Positions 15,162 through 25,522 of a stretch of DNA of 64,000 nt are shown one piece after another. This DNA is from Brenneria roseae subsp. roseae. GTDB lineage: Bacteria; Pseudomonadota; Gammaproteobacteria; Enterobacterales; Enterobacteriaceae. Both the position numbers and the translations under genes were made by a program. How positions within the stretch are numbered: position 1 is the first letter of the stretch; the number at the start of each line of letters is the position of its first letter. Below the pieces are notes generated by a model. The model made no database searches. It had not been told where the DNA came from and saw only the letters and a program-made list of their open reading frames with translations. The stretch spans positions 62,001 through 126,000 of the forward strand of contig NZ_KZ819035.1 of assembly GCF_003115845.1 (NCBI RefSeq), written 5' to 3'.

Positions 15162-17912
15162 TCAGGGTTGAAGCGTTTTTTCCGGTTTCACCGCGGGTGT
15201 GGCGGCGATCTGTCCGGCACGGGTTTCGCAGATATGCTTAATCACTTCCAGTACGGTCTGACTTAGTTCGTCCGCCAGCAGGCTGAACGGGCCAAGATCG
15301 ATGGCTTGCGATTCAGGCTGTTGTACAAAGCGCAGCGCATCGCCATAAAAGTCCCGCAACCGTTGCGCCAGGGCCTTGTGTGACGGCGGATAAACGATTG
15401 CCTGTTGTCCATCCCAGGGGGCTGAGTGTTGTCGGGGAGCTGGATATTGCTGGTTAAATGTTGTGGGGTGGCGCGCCGCCCGCATACGCCGCAGCAACTG
15501 AACATTGTCGCGGTAATGGGGATTGGCGGCGATGTGTTCTCCCTGGCGGCAATAGCCGGATGACATCGGGTGGTAAAGGTGATAGAGCACCCGCTGCCTG
15601 TCTCCGGTGTAATCGATTTTGCCCAGCACGCTGACCTTGTGGAACCACGCGTTATCTTCGCCGCCCCAGCCCTGAAATTGTTCCGGCATGCCGCCGTGCT
15701 GCATGACGAAATCAGTACGCACCAGTACCGCTCCACCTTGTGCGCCTTTACGGAGTTGATGTTCCGGCGGGCAATCATCAGGTGCGCGTTGCCCGAGCTG
15801 AACCTGCTGACTGTCTTCCTGCGTAAGGAAATACACCGTATTCCAGGTAATCAGACAGTCGAGCTGCCGCATTTCGCACTCTTCCCGCGCCTGCCGGACA
15901 AAATCCGGTGGTAATAGCAGATCGCTGTCCAGCCACAGCAGATGCTGCGTTCGCACAAAGGGCAGAGCAATATTCATCGCACGTGATTTGCTGAACGGTT
16001 TTTCGGTCAGGGCGAACAGATAATCGTCGGCCAGCTGTGAGGCAATGGTCTGCGCGTTGGGATGCTGGTCCAGCTCCACCACAATCACGCGGCGCACGTC
16101 GGTCTGGTTTTTCAGCCTCTTCAGGACGGCTTGTAGCTGCATCAGCCGTGATTTACCGGCAAAAGGAATGATAACGCTGACTCCGGTACTGAGATTAGGC
16201 TGGGTTATTAATCGCGCTAGCGGTGCGGTGAGGGTGACTGAGGGGGCGCTATTCGGCTGCTGCCGGCGTACGGTTTGCATTGCCGGGCGATCCTTCCCGA
16301 GAGCTTGCTGTAGCGCTGGCAGCCAGAACTGTCGCCACTGTGCGGAAAAATCCCAGTGCTGCTGGAGCCAGGTGCGGTTGCGCGCCCCAAGTTCACTCAG
16401 GCGCTGCGGGCCGAGTTTAATCAGTTCCGTCAGCACCGCTTCCAACGTGTCGAGGCTGGCACAGACAAACGGCGAGGATGCGTTGCCGGTACACTGCTGT
16501 AACACCGCGCTGATGTCGCTTTTTAATCCCAATCCGTTGATCACTACCGCCCCGGCCGCCAGCCCTTCCAGGCTGTTGCGGTGATAGCTGCCGGTCACGC
16601 ATTCGTCAATCACGATATGTGCGCGGCGTTTCATCGCCATCGACTGACTGAAGCTGACCTGACCGGACTGGATGGTCAGCAGTTGTAACGGGTAGTGCCG
16701 CGCCAGCCGTTTTAGTATCGCCATCGTGCTGTGATAGCCCTTCGAATGCCAGTACAGGCGGTGGCCGGCAGGGTATTCGTCGTGTCTGACGCTGGGCGTG
16801 TAGGCAATGGCGATCGGCGTCTCTTTTTCCGCGCTGTCGAACAGCGGATTCCACAGCGGAACCGGATTAGGCACTGCGCGCCATTGCGCAAATTCCGGTA
16901 GCGATGCCTGATACTGCGCAACAACCATGCCGGGCATGCCGCGGTTAACAAACTGCTGATTCACGTTCCGCATGTAGTTGTGGGCGAGGGTGATCACCGG
17001 TTTGTCTTTGAAAATCGCGTTGTGCTGTGGGGCGGTATAGCCGTTATGCACGATGACCAGATCGGCAGCCTCCAGCAGCGATCTGGCTATATCGGGCTGT
17101 TGTTGCCATTCCACCTCGCGTTCAAATTGCACCCCGTTGCCGTATTGATGGGTGGCCCAAACGGTGCGGCAGCGGTGCGGTGTACAATGCTCGATGCACT
17201 CGCTTAACAACTTTGGCACCCCGACCACCGGCGTAGTTGCATAGGAGACGATATTCAGCGATTTGGTGCTTTTAGCCTGGCGGGCAAACTCCGCCAACGG
17301 CTGATAAGGCAGAGTATCCACCGCGCTTGTCGCGCTGAGATTGACGATTTCAACACCGTGGCGGGAACTGGCTTCCGCCAGCCGGGCGTACTCCTGGCGA
17401 ATATGTGATAGCTCACCGCTGAGTGAATGCCGCCCGCTTTGCGCAAAAAAGTGATGCTCGGTGAAATCGACGCCGATCAAACCGATGCGCTTTGCCCCCA
17501 TAAAAATCGCCAGACATGCCGCCACATAGGTTGAGTTGCGCGTATACGGCAGCGAGTGAGTATCGCTGACCTCGACTCCACCGCGCTGGCCCAGCAGAAA
17601 GCGCACTATATTAGGATGACTGATGCCGAGTTGCAGGTGGGTGAAAATCGCCTGTGCCTGCGAACTGGCGATGTGGGTAAAACGTTCCTCAGTAAACTGA
17701 TGGCGGCCGTTGAGTACCACCAGATAATCAGGGTGAAATTTGCGCCCGATATCGTTGACGCCGATGGTGGTGTAATGTTCAGCCTCATGCAGCTGGTTGA
17801 GCGAACTGCCGCAGCCGCACACCAGAATACTTTCCCCCGCGTGCCGCTGATAAAAGTCGGCAAAACGAGTCGGAATAGTGTGATTGCTGAACAACGGCTG
17901 TGTATTTTCCAT
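15162..17912 (-). CDS. Three-domain glycosyltransferase (MAF/DUF115-like + GT-B + GT-A)
   Basis: 916 residues in three recognisable parts. Residues ~1-210 resemble the MAF/DUF115 (MptE-like) nucleotide-binding domain (ESILVCGCGSSLNQL, LAIFMGAKRIGLIGVDFTEH), known from flagellin glycosylation. Residues ~220-550 look like a GT-B transferase (SYHRNSLEGLAAGAVVINGL). Residues ~575-820 form a GT-A transferase with VSVIIPFAGKSRLMQ, a DxD motif in LWLDSDLLLPPDFV and QGWGGEDNAWFHKV, a motif shared with galactosyl- and GalNAc-transferases of the GT7/GT27 type. No signal peptide: cytoplasmic. Start ATG 17912 follows GGGGGAG. The acceptor is unknown; the giant neighbour proteins or a surface glycan are possible. 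Confidence 0.8.
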   Translation of the reverse strand: MENTQPLFSNHTIPTRFADFYQRHAGESILVCGCGSSLNQLHEAEHYTTIGVNDIGRKFHPDYLVVLNGRHQFTEERFTHIASSQAQAIFTHLQLGISHPNIVRFLLGQRGGVEVSDTHSLPYTRNSTYVAACLAIFMGAKRIGLIGVDFTEHHFFAQSGRHSLSGELSHIRQEYARLAEASSRHGVEIVNLSATSAVDTLPYQPLAEFARQAKSTKSLNIVSYATTPVVGVPKLLSECIEHCTPHRCRTVWATHQYGNGVQFEREVEWQQQPDIARSLLEAADLVIVHNGYTAPQHNAIFKDKPVITLAHNYMRNVNQQFVNRGMPGMVVAQYQASLPEFAQWRAVPNPVPLWNPLFDSAEKETPIAIAYTPSVRHDEYPAGHRLYWHSKGYHSTMAILKRLARHYPLQLLTIQSGQVSFSQSMAMKRRAHIVIDECVTGSYHRNSLEGLAAGAVVINGLGLKSDISAVLQQCTGNASSPFVCASLDTLEAVLTELIKLGPQRLSELGARNRTWLQQHWDFSAQWRQFWLPALQQALGKDRPAMQTVRRQQPNSAPSVTLTAPLARLITQPNLSTGVSVIIPFAGKSRLMQLQAVLKRLKNQTDVRRVIVVELDQHPNAQTIASQLADDYLFALTEKPFSKSRAMNIALPFVRTQHLLWLDSDLLLPPDFVRQAREECEMRQLDCLITWNTVYFLTQEDSQQVQLGQRAPDDCPPEHQLRKGAQGGAVLVRTDFVMQHGGMPEQFQGWGGEDNAWFHKVSVLGKIDYTGDRQRVLYHLYHPMSSGYCRQGEHIAANPHYRDNVQLLRRMRAARHPTTFNQQYPAPRQHSAPWDGQQAIVYPPSHKALAQRLRDFYGDALRFVQQPESQAIDLGPFSLLADELSQTVLEVIKHICETRAGQIAATPAVKPEKTLQP

Positions 17913-17930
17913 TACCAACTCCCCCGATCG

Positions 17931-20900
17931 TCAGTTAAATACCACGGGAATGTTATTAATCTGCACCAGTGGCAACTGCTGGCCGTTCACCGAACCGAAC
18001 AGGGTGAAGGCGAATTCCATCCGCGCCTGTACCGCCGGCTTTTGAGGGGGGCGCTGATACCACTGCCAGATTTCTTCCGCCACCATGTCGGCGATGGTAC
18101 CCGGCGAGGCGCTGTCCAGCTCAAGAGCATTGATCATCAGGACCGGTGACTCCACCAGCAGATCGGAGCCGGGGAACAGTGCATAGGCGTAGTTGGCCTG
18201 CAGATTAATAATCGGATTAATGCCCAGATCGCCGACCGCCGTCAGCGGCGTCATGATCTCCCGCAAGATCTGTTGCAAGACGACGAGGCTGATAGCGCCG
18301 ACATGGACCTCCGGCAGGCTGTCGCGTTCGATCAACGGGATCATCGCGTTCGGGAAGTGGATTTTGTCCGTCTGATAGACGAATAGAGGGTTGGTTTCCT
18401 GCTGCGGCACCAGATCGTCGTTGCGCACGGTCCAGGCGGTAAACTGCGCATTCTGATAATCGAGGATCGCCAGCGGCTCCCATCTCAACACGGTGGTGGA
18501 GAATTCGGGCGACGGTGTCAGCGTATGGTTTAATACCCACCAGCCGTCATCCAGCACAGCCTGGCTACGGTCCGGGATCCACGGGCTATCATCCGCCAGT
18601 TGGAGAGAGGGCCAGATTGCCGGATTTTGCCCGCCCTGCTCGGTCTTGGCCCGCAGTTGCAGGGTCGTACCGCTGAAGCTGAGGCAGAAATGGTCGATCT
18701 CGCTGACGCTGGCCGCGAGAGACATCGGCGGATTCCAGTTGGCGGGCCAACTGGTCGCCACGTCATTGGCCAGTGTGCAGAACTGCTGAACGATGTCGGA
18801 TGCGCTGCCTGACTGGCTACCGTAAGCCTGTTGCAGGATGCTGTCTAACTGTGACGACAGTTCCGGCCAGGCGAGGGTAAAGCGGGCCAGCGCCGCGAAC
18901 AGCCGATCCAGCAGCTGTGCGGTTTGCTGATGGCTACTGAGCTGCATCGTCTGGTCCGCCGGCACGTTGCGGATGAAATCGAAATAAAACCGATCCTGAT
19001 CCTTCAGATCCAGCGAAACCTGCACCTGATAGCACCACTGCAGTGCCTGCGCAATTTCATCGGCTAACGAGCCGGGGCTGGATGACGGCGAACTCATCGC
19101 CACCCCGAGACCTTGCTGGGAAACCAGCATCGGCAGCGGTGGTTCGAACGGCAGTGGAATCGGGATCGTCGCCATATCCTGTGGCGAGCCGACAGCGGTA
19201 ATCGGCATCACCAGCGGCGCGCTATCCGGCAGGACAAATTTCAGCCAGGAGCTGGGTACGTAGCCGTGCTGTGATTCATCCGGTTCGAAATCATGTTGCA
19301 GATAGCTGACCTGGTATTGCAGCGGTAGCGCAATGCAGGACTGATCGCCAGGTTTCGCGACCGTCAGCAGGCTGGTGGCCCACTGGGTGCCGGTAGCCAG
19401 ATCCAGCGTCACCGGTGTGAACTGATACAGCTTAGTATCGTCGCTGCCGTTCTGCGGTGATCCCTGCGAAGGTTGTTGCAGGCTGCCGTACAGCTGCGGT
19501 GCCTGCTGTGGGCTGACATTGTCGGCAATCCCGTGTACGGTCACGTTCGCCGGGGTTTGTATGATGGTGGAAACGGTGTAAGCGCTCGACAGATTTTCCA
19601 GCAGCGCCTGCTGCAGGCGCTGCTGCGCGGCGGTAATATCCCCCGTACTGCGGTCGGCATCTTTTTTCAATATCGCCACCAGCCCGGAAGGGATAGATTT
19701 TGCCAGGGTTTGCTTACTTTGCATCAGCATATCGTAATAGCCGGTGTGGTTCTGCTCATCGAGTAGCGCGACGGCGACCCCCATCTGCGGCGACAGGAAG
19801 GTATCAAAGGCGCTGAAGAAGCTGCTGGCCCAGGCATCCATATCCACATCGTTATACTGGATGTTATCGACTGTGCCGCTGCGCGGGATGATATTGAGCG
19901 GGCGCAACGCGAAATAGAGCGGATCGTTGGCGAAGCTGACGCTGAATCCCTGGCTTTCGCTGAAGCGAACTGACCACAAATCCTGGGGCCTGCTGCTGTC
20001 GCTGATTTGCGCGCCCGCACGCTGCGCCAGTTTCAGCATGCCGCCCTGACCATCGAAATTCGAGAAAGCCTGCTCGAAGTAAGTGGCAAATACGCTGATG
20101 TTGATATCGTTACCAGCCGTGTCGACGGAGGGAGAGTTAAACTCCGACGGGGATAACTGGGCAAACAGCGGATAGCTGACCTGATAAACCTGCGGTAATT
20201 TTTCCACCACGCTGCTGTCAACCAGATCGCGCTCGCGCCGGGCGTTAATACACACGCCAATATCGACGATATCGTGCACCTGCTGCGTCAGCAGCGTAAA
20301 CGGAATAGTAAAGAGAAATGCCTCTGTCAGCTCGCCGTCGGGAGAATCGACCGGCGCCACCCCTGACGGACTACCGTGAATATACCCGTCAATGTAGTCG
20401 ATAATCTGGCTGGCGAAGCTTAGCAACGCCGGTTGCGGATCGTCGGGAATCGCGTCATTCAGCAGGCTGCAGGTGAGTGAGAAATGCGTGTTGGGATCGT
20501 TTAGTTGATCAACAATACGTTGATATTTATCACGCATATTGTACCACGGCGAGCGGTTGTCATCGCCCGGTGACGTGAAGCTGTCCGCGATGTTCGGGCT
20601 AAACGCCAGATCGATATGCAATAATGCATTTCCCGCCGTGCCGGGTTTAAAGTAGAAAGCGCTCTGTAACCCCGGCCATTCTCCCAGCGCAATGAGCGGG
20701 TCGCTGTAATAAGGCGTAAAGCTGTCGCTGTGTCCCTGCGTCAGCGGGTTGCCATACATATCGCACAGTCGGAATGACAGGCAGGCCTGCTGGCCGATGA
20801 CCGCATAGGGATTACTGTTGCCTTTGCAGAACGGAGCCAGCGGGACCAGTTGCTGGAGTTGCCACATGGCATCCGGAGAGGATGAATTGCCGTTGTCGGT

Positions 20901-23900
20901 GGGACCGACCGGCAGGCTCCATACCGACTCGCGGTACGCTGAGCCGTCATCGACGATGCGGTACTGCATCAGGTGATACAGATGGCTGACCGGTATTGAT
21001 GGGGCAGGAGAGGGATCGATGGCCGGAGTCCAACTGGCGGCGAAGCCAATATTTCCCGGCGCGTAGGTGGATTGCCAGGCATACAGCGGCTCACCGGCGG
21101 CATCGTACAGTTTGCATACCAGCGCGGCGATCTGGCTATTTGCCGCTATCCACAGGCTATTATGATACGGCGCCAGCGTGAGCGTGCTGGCCGTCTGGCT
21201 GTTGAATTCCACGACGATCATAAAATCGGCTGTGCCGGAGCCGCTGCCCGCAACGGTTTGCTGGGTCGGGTCATCCGGCGAGCTGTTCGAGCTGGCGGTA
21301 TCGGCAAACAGCGCCGCCGGCAGCCCCTGACCATCCTGGGTGCGGTAGTGCAGATAATAGCCCTGCGCGCGCACTACGCTCAGTTCCCAGACCAGGCGCA
21401 GGAAATTTTCCACTTCGCTCAGTAGAGCGGCATCGCTGTCAGCAGGCACGGCGGCCAGCATCAGGCTGTGCATCCGGCTGACCTGTTCCACCTGATTCAG
21501 CGTTGACAGATTCATCTTGGCCAGCAGCACCAGCGGGTCCAGTTCGTCAGACACCCATTCAGAACCACCCGGCGGCAGATAGAGCAGGCGAATGCTGGCG
21601 CCGGAAAGATCGGCTTGTAGCGCCTGATAGATCAGCTCGCGAGTGGCTTCATCGGTGCCGTTCAACTGATAGATATTTGGCTGTACTGTGGTCTGCGGCG
21701 ACGCAGGAGAACCGCCTGAGCTTGCCGCCGTGGCGGTCACCTGGGTCAGCGACAGGCGGATTTGCAGCGTGGCGATGCCATCGACGGCGGCGCTGGCAAC
21801 GTCCTCATCATATTCACTTCCCTCCAGACTCAACTGCAGGCGGGCCTGTTGCGGCGGCAGTCTCAGCAGCGCCTGCAGGCGGTTCAGCAACGGCTGCGGG
21901 AAGTTAAACATCGTCCGTGCGCTATGGCTGGCATTCCACGCCAGACTGTTTTTCAACTGATAACCCAGCGGCGCTGAAATCGCGGCGGGCAGTGGCTGCA
22001 CCAGCAGCGTATCCGCCGATACCGGGTCGGGGGACGCAGGGGTACTGTGGAAAACCCACTGCGGGTCCGGGTTATCCGGCAGGGTGGCCGGTAAATCGAA
22101 CTGCGCGCTGGCATTTTCGGGGCTGGCACCGGCAAACTGAATCCAGTCTGCGTTCAGACCGGGAGTGAAACTCAACGTGGCCTGAGCGTCGTCCGGGCTG
22201 CCGCTCACCGCGTACTGCTGGCCGGACAGCGCATACAGTGCCGCGGTCGGGATACCGGTAATATTTTGCGGCGTGACGTCTGGCGGCACCTGCGCCGGGT
22301 CCGGCAATTGCAGGCCTGACATCAGATAGCGTGAACCGAAACCGGCAATGCTCCAGTAGGCCAGATGGTCCAGCAGATAGTTTAATTCCTGCGTCGGATT
22401 ACTGATGAGGTATTCAGCGCTGAGCGAAGTCAGCGCGGCCAGCGGATTATCGGGGTCAATGCCAGCGGCGGCGGTCTGCTTCGCCCAGCGTCTCAACTGC
22501 GTTTCCTGCTGTTTCTCGTACTGTTGCGCATCCTGAATCAGCGTGGAGAGCGTATAGCGGGCGATCATCAGGAAATAATCGCCGAACAGATAGCTGACCA
22601 TACTTGGGCCATCAGGCGGTGAGGCCTGCGCCAGTAAGCGGCCGTTTTTACTGCCATCCGGCACGGCGGGTCCGATCAGCCCCACATTTTCAAAATAGAA
22701 TTTAATCGCCGCAGTGTAGTTATCCGGCGTCGGATTGAAACGGGAGAAATCAACGCTGCCGCCACCGGCCTGCAGACGTAAAACATCGAACATCGGCAGT
22801 ACGGCGGCGGTATCGAACGGTGATTCACCGGCACTGACGCCGCGAATAGTGAAGCACAGCGTATTGGCGAAAAACGCTTCCAGATTGCTGACAAATCCCG
22901 CTCTGCCGCCAAAAGCCGGGCCGGGTTCATTGCTGCCGCTGCCGAGCATATCCGACAAACTCTGCAAGGTGGCCGATAACGGTTGGTCCGCGTCTGGCGC
23001 AGGGGCAAAAGTCAGTAGCCATTTCACCAGTTTGATAATCAGCACTTCGTAACCGCTGGCCGCACCGGGAGAAACCAGCGGTGTCTGGTTTGGCGCCGGA
23101 CAGTCCATCACCAGCGAAGCGATCAGATGCACTCTGGCCTGCTGCTGTTCGTCCCAGACCACGGTGGGTTGCAGTACGAACGCCACGTCCAGCCCGGTCA
23201 GCGTTGAGCGGGCGTTGTTCCAGCGCGCATGCGGGGCAGCGCCTGCACGGAAGCGTAACGGTTCATGCACATCGTGCAGTGGGCGCAGAGCCTCCGCCAA
23301 CTGTGAGCGTTGCAGTGCGGCGTACTCTTTGGCGCTGGCGAGCATTTTCCGCCAGGCCTGCGGGGTCGATGACATGACATTCAGACCGGGCGCAAGCGGG
23401 CCATTGAGCGAAGCCGGGGCGCCGTGACCAATATGGAAAGTATGGTTTACCGTGGTATGGAAAGAGAGATGAATGGTGAAAAAGATCACCTTCAGCGATA
23501 CGCTGACGCTCACCGAGGCGGAGATCGGGATTACCGTCTGATAGCCGGTTTCAAACGCCACCCCGGCGCTGACGCTGAAGCTGACCATTACCGAGGCTTT
23601 GATAATCGCCAGATCGACACAGCCCTGTAACACCACTGAAATGGAAGCGTTGCCGGCAAACCAGTAATGGTCGGGCTGGTTGGCGATAGAACTGCCGCCG
23701 CCTGTCGGTTTCCACGCCAGCAGCCCCTGAAAACTGGCGGAAAGACTGACCGCCAGGCTGGCGCTGAGCGGACCGGCGTTAATGCCGATCCCGGCCGTGA
23801 CCGCCACGCCAATGCCGAATTCCAGAATCGGATTGTAATTGACGCTGGGCAACGCACCGGGATTGTCGCCGCTGCGTAATTTCGCAAAGTAGAAACCGGC

Positions 23901-24968
23901 CCAACCGGTGAGAATATCGAAAGAAATACCGATCGAGTTGTTGGGGTTAACCGGCCAGCCAACGTTGATGCGGAAATCGCCGTTGGTGTAAATCCAGGCG
24001 GAAAAACCGGGCAGGATCAGAATAAAACCTTCCAGCGGAATGCGCCGCATACCGTAAGGCAGCGTCAGCGCGCCGTAGTAGACTCCCAGATTCGGTCCGA
24101 GTTTTTGATAGAGGATTTCGAACAGCAGCCCGCTGAAGAACGACGGTGGGCAGGTCATCGGGATGCTGACCTCAAGGCCGTACATCGCCGGGTCATTAAA
24201 CAACACGCGCAGGCGCAATTCACGCAGCTGCATATCCGCCGCAATAAACCAGTCGCGATCCGGCTGATAAAAATCACGTGCCAGTTGGGTGATAATGGTT
24301 TCCGGGTCGCTGCCCACCAGTTGGTTTTCCAGTTGCGTGAAAATGGCCTCCATCGGATTGCCGCTGCCAATCACCTGCACCGTCGGGCCAACGCGCTGAC
24401 CGATGCCGAGATAATGCAACTGGAAGGATGACACCGAGTTTTGTGCCGGAAGCGGGAACGGGAAATTCACCAACTGCTCTTTGCTTTTAGCCGGGCTGCC
24501 CGCGGCGCCCAGACTGTTACTGCTGCTGACCGGGGTTTTGATGCGGGCTTTTACCGTCAGGCCATCGCCCGCGCCGTCATAGCCAATCATCAGCCCGATA
24601 ATGGTAATGTCCGGCTCAATGGTGATGTCGAACGATCCGGCATTGTAATGCGTTCCCAGATGCAGCGCTTCTTCCAGCGTCAGTTGCAGAAACGCACTGG
24701 TGTTGCCGGTCGTGCCGTCAGGGGTGATCCATAGCGAGGGAATAATCCTCACGTCCATAATCTTTTGCCAGGGACCGGGCGGAATGGTGGGCAATGCCAC
24801 GCCGGTCACTGACTTAAGCTGCTCGCTGAATGTATCCCAGATATCGTTGATAGAAATGGACTCTTGCGTCTTCAGTGAAAACGAAAAGGGGCCCCCCGCC
24901 ACTCGCAGATCCACGTCCATCGGCACACCAAACGCGCGACCTGCAATTTTCAGAATGATATCAGTCAT
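17931..24968 (-). CDS. Giant protein of unknown function (2345 aa)
   Basis: One uninterrupted frame of 2345 codons. No signal peptide, no calcium-binding RTX repeats and no transmembrane helices of normal composition. Residues ~30-90 share a short motif with the two small upstream proteins (SINDIWDTF...TGVALPTIPPGPW). Residues ~325-345 (YTNGDFRINVGWP, then GWAGFYFAKL) recall a motif I associate with large uncharacterised bacterial proteins labelled DUF6603; this was not checked. Residues ~380-510 are alternating Ser/Val beta-strand sequence (SASVSVSVSLKVIFFTIHLS). The rest is acidic, beta-rich and Gln/Pro/Ser-rich with many Ser-Pro linkers (GGSPASPQ, SSPSSSPGS). Probably a multidomain beta-structured protein; function unknown. 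Confidence 0.85.
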   Translation of the reverse strand: MTDIILKIAGRAFGVPMDVDLRVAGGPFSFSLKTQESISINDIWDTFSEQLKSVTGVALPTIPPGPWQKIMDVRIIPSLWITPDGTTGNTSAFLQLTLEEALHLGTHYNAGSFDITIEPDITIIGLMIGYDGAGDGLTVKARIKTPVSSSNSLGAAGSPAKSKEQLVNFPFPLPAQNSVSSFQLHYLGIGQRVGPTVQVIGSGNPMEAIFTQLENQLVGSDPETIITQLARDFYQPDRDWFIAADMQLRELRLRVLFNDPAMYGLEVSIPMTCPPSFFSGLLFEILYQKLGPNLGVYYGALTLPYGMRRIPLEGFILILPGFSAWIYTNGDFRINVGWPVNPNNSIGISFDILTGWAGFYFAKLRSGDNPGALPSVNYNPILEFGIGVAVTAGIGINAGPLSASLAVSLSASFQGLLAWKPTGGGSSIANQPDHYWFAGNASISVVLQGCVDLAIIKASVMVSFSVSAGVAFETGYQTVIPISASVSVSVSLKVIFFTIHLSFHTTVNHTFHIGHGAPASLNGPLAPGLNVMSSTPQAWRKMLASAKEYAALQRSQLAEALRPLHDVHEPLRFRAGAAPHARWNNARSTLTGLDVAFVLQPTVVWDEQQQARVHLIASLVMDCPAPNQTPLVSPGAASGYEVLIIKLVKWLLTFAPAPDADQPLSATLQSLSDMLGSGSNEPGPAFGGRAGFVSNLEAFFANTLCFTIRGVSAGESPFDTAAVLPMFDVLRLQAGGGSVDFSRFNPTPDNYTAAIKFYFENVGLIGPAVPDGSKNGRLLAQASPPDGPSMVSYLFGDYFLMIARYTLSTLIQDAQQYEKQQETQLRRWAKQTAAAGIDPDNPLAALTSLSAEYLISNPTQELNYLLDHLAYWSIAGFGSRYLMSGLQLPDPAQVPPDVTPQNITGIPTAALYALSGQQYAVSGSPDDAQATLSFTPGLNADWIQFAGASPENASAQFDLPATLPDNPDPQWVFHSTPASPDPVSADTLLVQPLPAAISAPLGYQLKNSLAWNASHSARTMFNFPQPLLNRLQALLRLPPQQARLQLSLEGSEYDEDVASAAVDGIATLQIRLSLTQVTATAASSGGSPASPQTTVQPNIYQLNGTDEATRELIYQALQADLSGASIRLLYLPPGGSEWVSDELDPLVLLAKMNLSTLNQVEQVSRMHSLMLAAVPADSDAALLSEVENFLRLVWELSVVRAQGYYLHYRTQDGQGLPAALFADTASSNSSPDDPTQQTVAGSGSGTADFMIVVEFNSQTASTLTLAPYHNSLWIAANSQIAALVCKLYDAAGEPLYAWQSTYAPGNIGFAASWTPAIDPSPAPSIPVSHLYHLMQYRIVDDGSAYRESVWSLPVGPTDNGNSSSPDAMWQLQQLVPLAPFCKGNSNPYAVIGQQACLSFRLCDMYGNPLTQGHSDSFTPYYSDPLIALGEWPGLQSAFYFKPGTAGNALLHIDLAFSPNIADSFTSPGDDNRSPWYNMRDKYQRIVDQLNDPNTHFSLTCSLLNDAIPDDPQPALLSFASQIIDYIDGYIHGSPSGVAPVDSPDGELTEAFLFTIPFTLLTQQVHDIVDIGVCINARRERDLVDSSVVEKLPQVYQVSYPLFAQLSPSEFNSPSVDTAGNDINISVFATYFEQAFSNFDGQGGMLKLAQRAGAQISDSSRPQDLWSVRFSESQGFSVSFANDPLYFALRPLNIIPRSGTVDNIQYNDVDMDAWASSFFSAFDTFLSPQMGVAVALLDEQNHTGYYDMLMQSKQTLAKSIPSGLVAILKKDADRSTGDITAAQQRLQQALLENLSSAYTVSTIIQTPANVTVHGIADNVSPQQAPQLYGSLQQPSQGSPQNGSDDTKLYQFTPVTLDLATGTQWATSLLTVAKPGDQSCIALPLQYQVSYLQHDFEPDESQHGYVPSSWLKFVLPDSAPLVMPITAVGSPQDMATIPIPLPFEPPLPMLVSQQGLGVAMSSPSSSPGSLADEIAQALQWCYQVQVSLDLKDQDRFYFDFIRNVPADQTMQLSSHQQTAQLLDRLFAALARFTLAWPELSSQLDSILQQAYGSQSGSASDIVQQFCTLANDVATSWPANWNPPMSLAASVSEIDHFCLSFSGTTLQLRAKTEQGGQNPAIWPSLQLADDSPWIPDRSQAVLDDGWWVLNHTLTPSPEFSTTVLRWEPLAILDYQNAQFTAWTVRNDDLVPQQETNPLFVYQTDKIHFPNAMIPLIERDSLPEVHVGAISLVVLQQILREIMTPLTAVGDLGINPIINLQANYAYALFPGSDLLVESPVLMINALELDSASPGTIADMVAEEIWQWYQRPPQKPAVQARMEFAFTLFGSVNGQQLPLVQINNIPVVFN

Positions 24969-25036
24969 AGTCAGCCAGCCGGTTAGAGGAGGTGAGGATT
25001 ACGCCACAACAGCTAAGGTCAGAAAAAAATCAGCCT

Positions 25037-25522
25037 TTACGGACTCGTCGGGCTGCCGGACACAGGTTCTGTTGAACCGATCTCAACACCGATAGTTTCG
25101 AGGCTCAGCACATTAAGAATGTTGATGGGTTCCAACGGCGTCATGGTGACGCCGAAGCGGTACTCACCCGTGGCGGTGTTGACGGACAGCACCGTGATGG
25201 TGATGACGGCAGACAAAATGCCATTAAGCGCATCTTTGATATTTTTCACCACCAGCGGCGTGTCGGGCAGTTTGTCGATCATGCTACCAAGTTCTTCTGC
25301 CGTTAACGGAACACCAAATGTATCGTGCAGCCAGTCAAGAAAATCATTGATGCTACCCAGCGCGACGGGCTGCGCCAGTTGAAAGTTGATTCCTTTCTTG
25401 ATGTTGTCGATATCCTGGCTGCTGATCGCAACGGATTGCCCGTTAATGAGAAACGAGCTGCTGATCGCCACTGTTACTGGATTAACCGTGGGAGACGCTG
25501 TTACCGCCAATTTAGTCATCAT
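25037..25522 (-). CDS. Small companion protein of the giant-protein cluster (161 aa)
   Basis: 161 residues, no signal peptide, unknown family. Residues ~60-90 (SINDFLDWLHDTFGVPLTAE) match in pattern the N-terminus of the 2345-residue protein and the preceding 96-residue protein. The remainder is beta-rich (VITITVLSVNTATGEYRFGVTMT). Its start overlaps the stop of the preceding gene by 4 bases (ATGA), implying coupled translation and linked amounts of the two products. Confidence 0.75.
   Translation of the reverse strand: MMTKLAVTASPTVNPVTVAISSSFLINGQSVAISSQDIDNIKKGINFQLAQPVALGSINDFLDWLHDTFGVPLTAEELGSMIDKLPDTPLVVKNIKDALNGILSAVITITVLSVNTATGEYRFGVTMTPLEPINILNVLSLETIGVEIGSTEPVSGSPTSP

Noticed and set aside
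17556..18149. 197-codon open frame on the plus strand across the glycosyltransferase/giant gene junction
   Set aside because: Antisense to two well-supported genes, no family similarity and no ribosome site; GC-rich genes commonly give such shadows.
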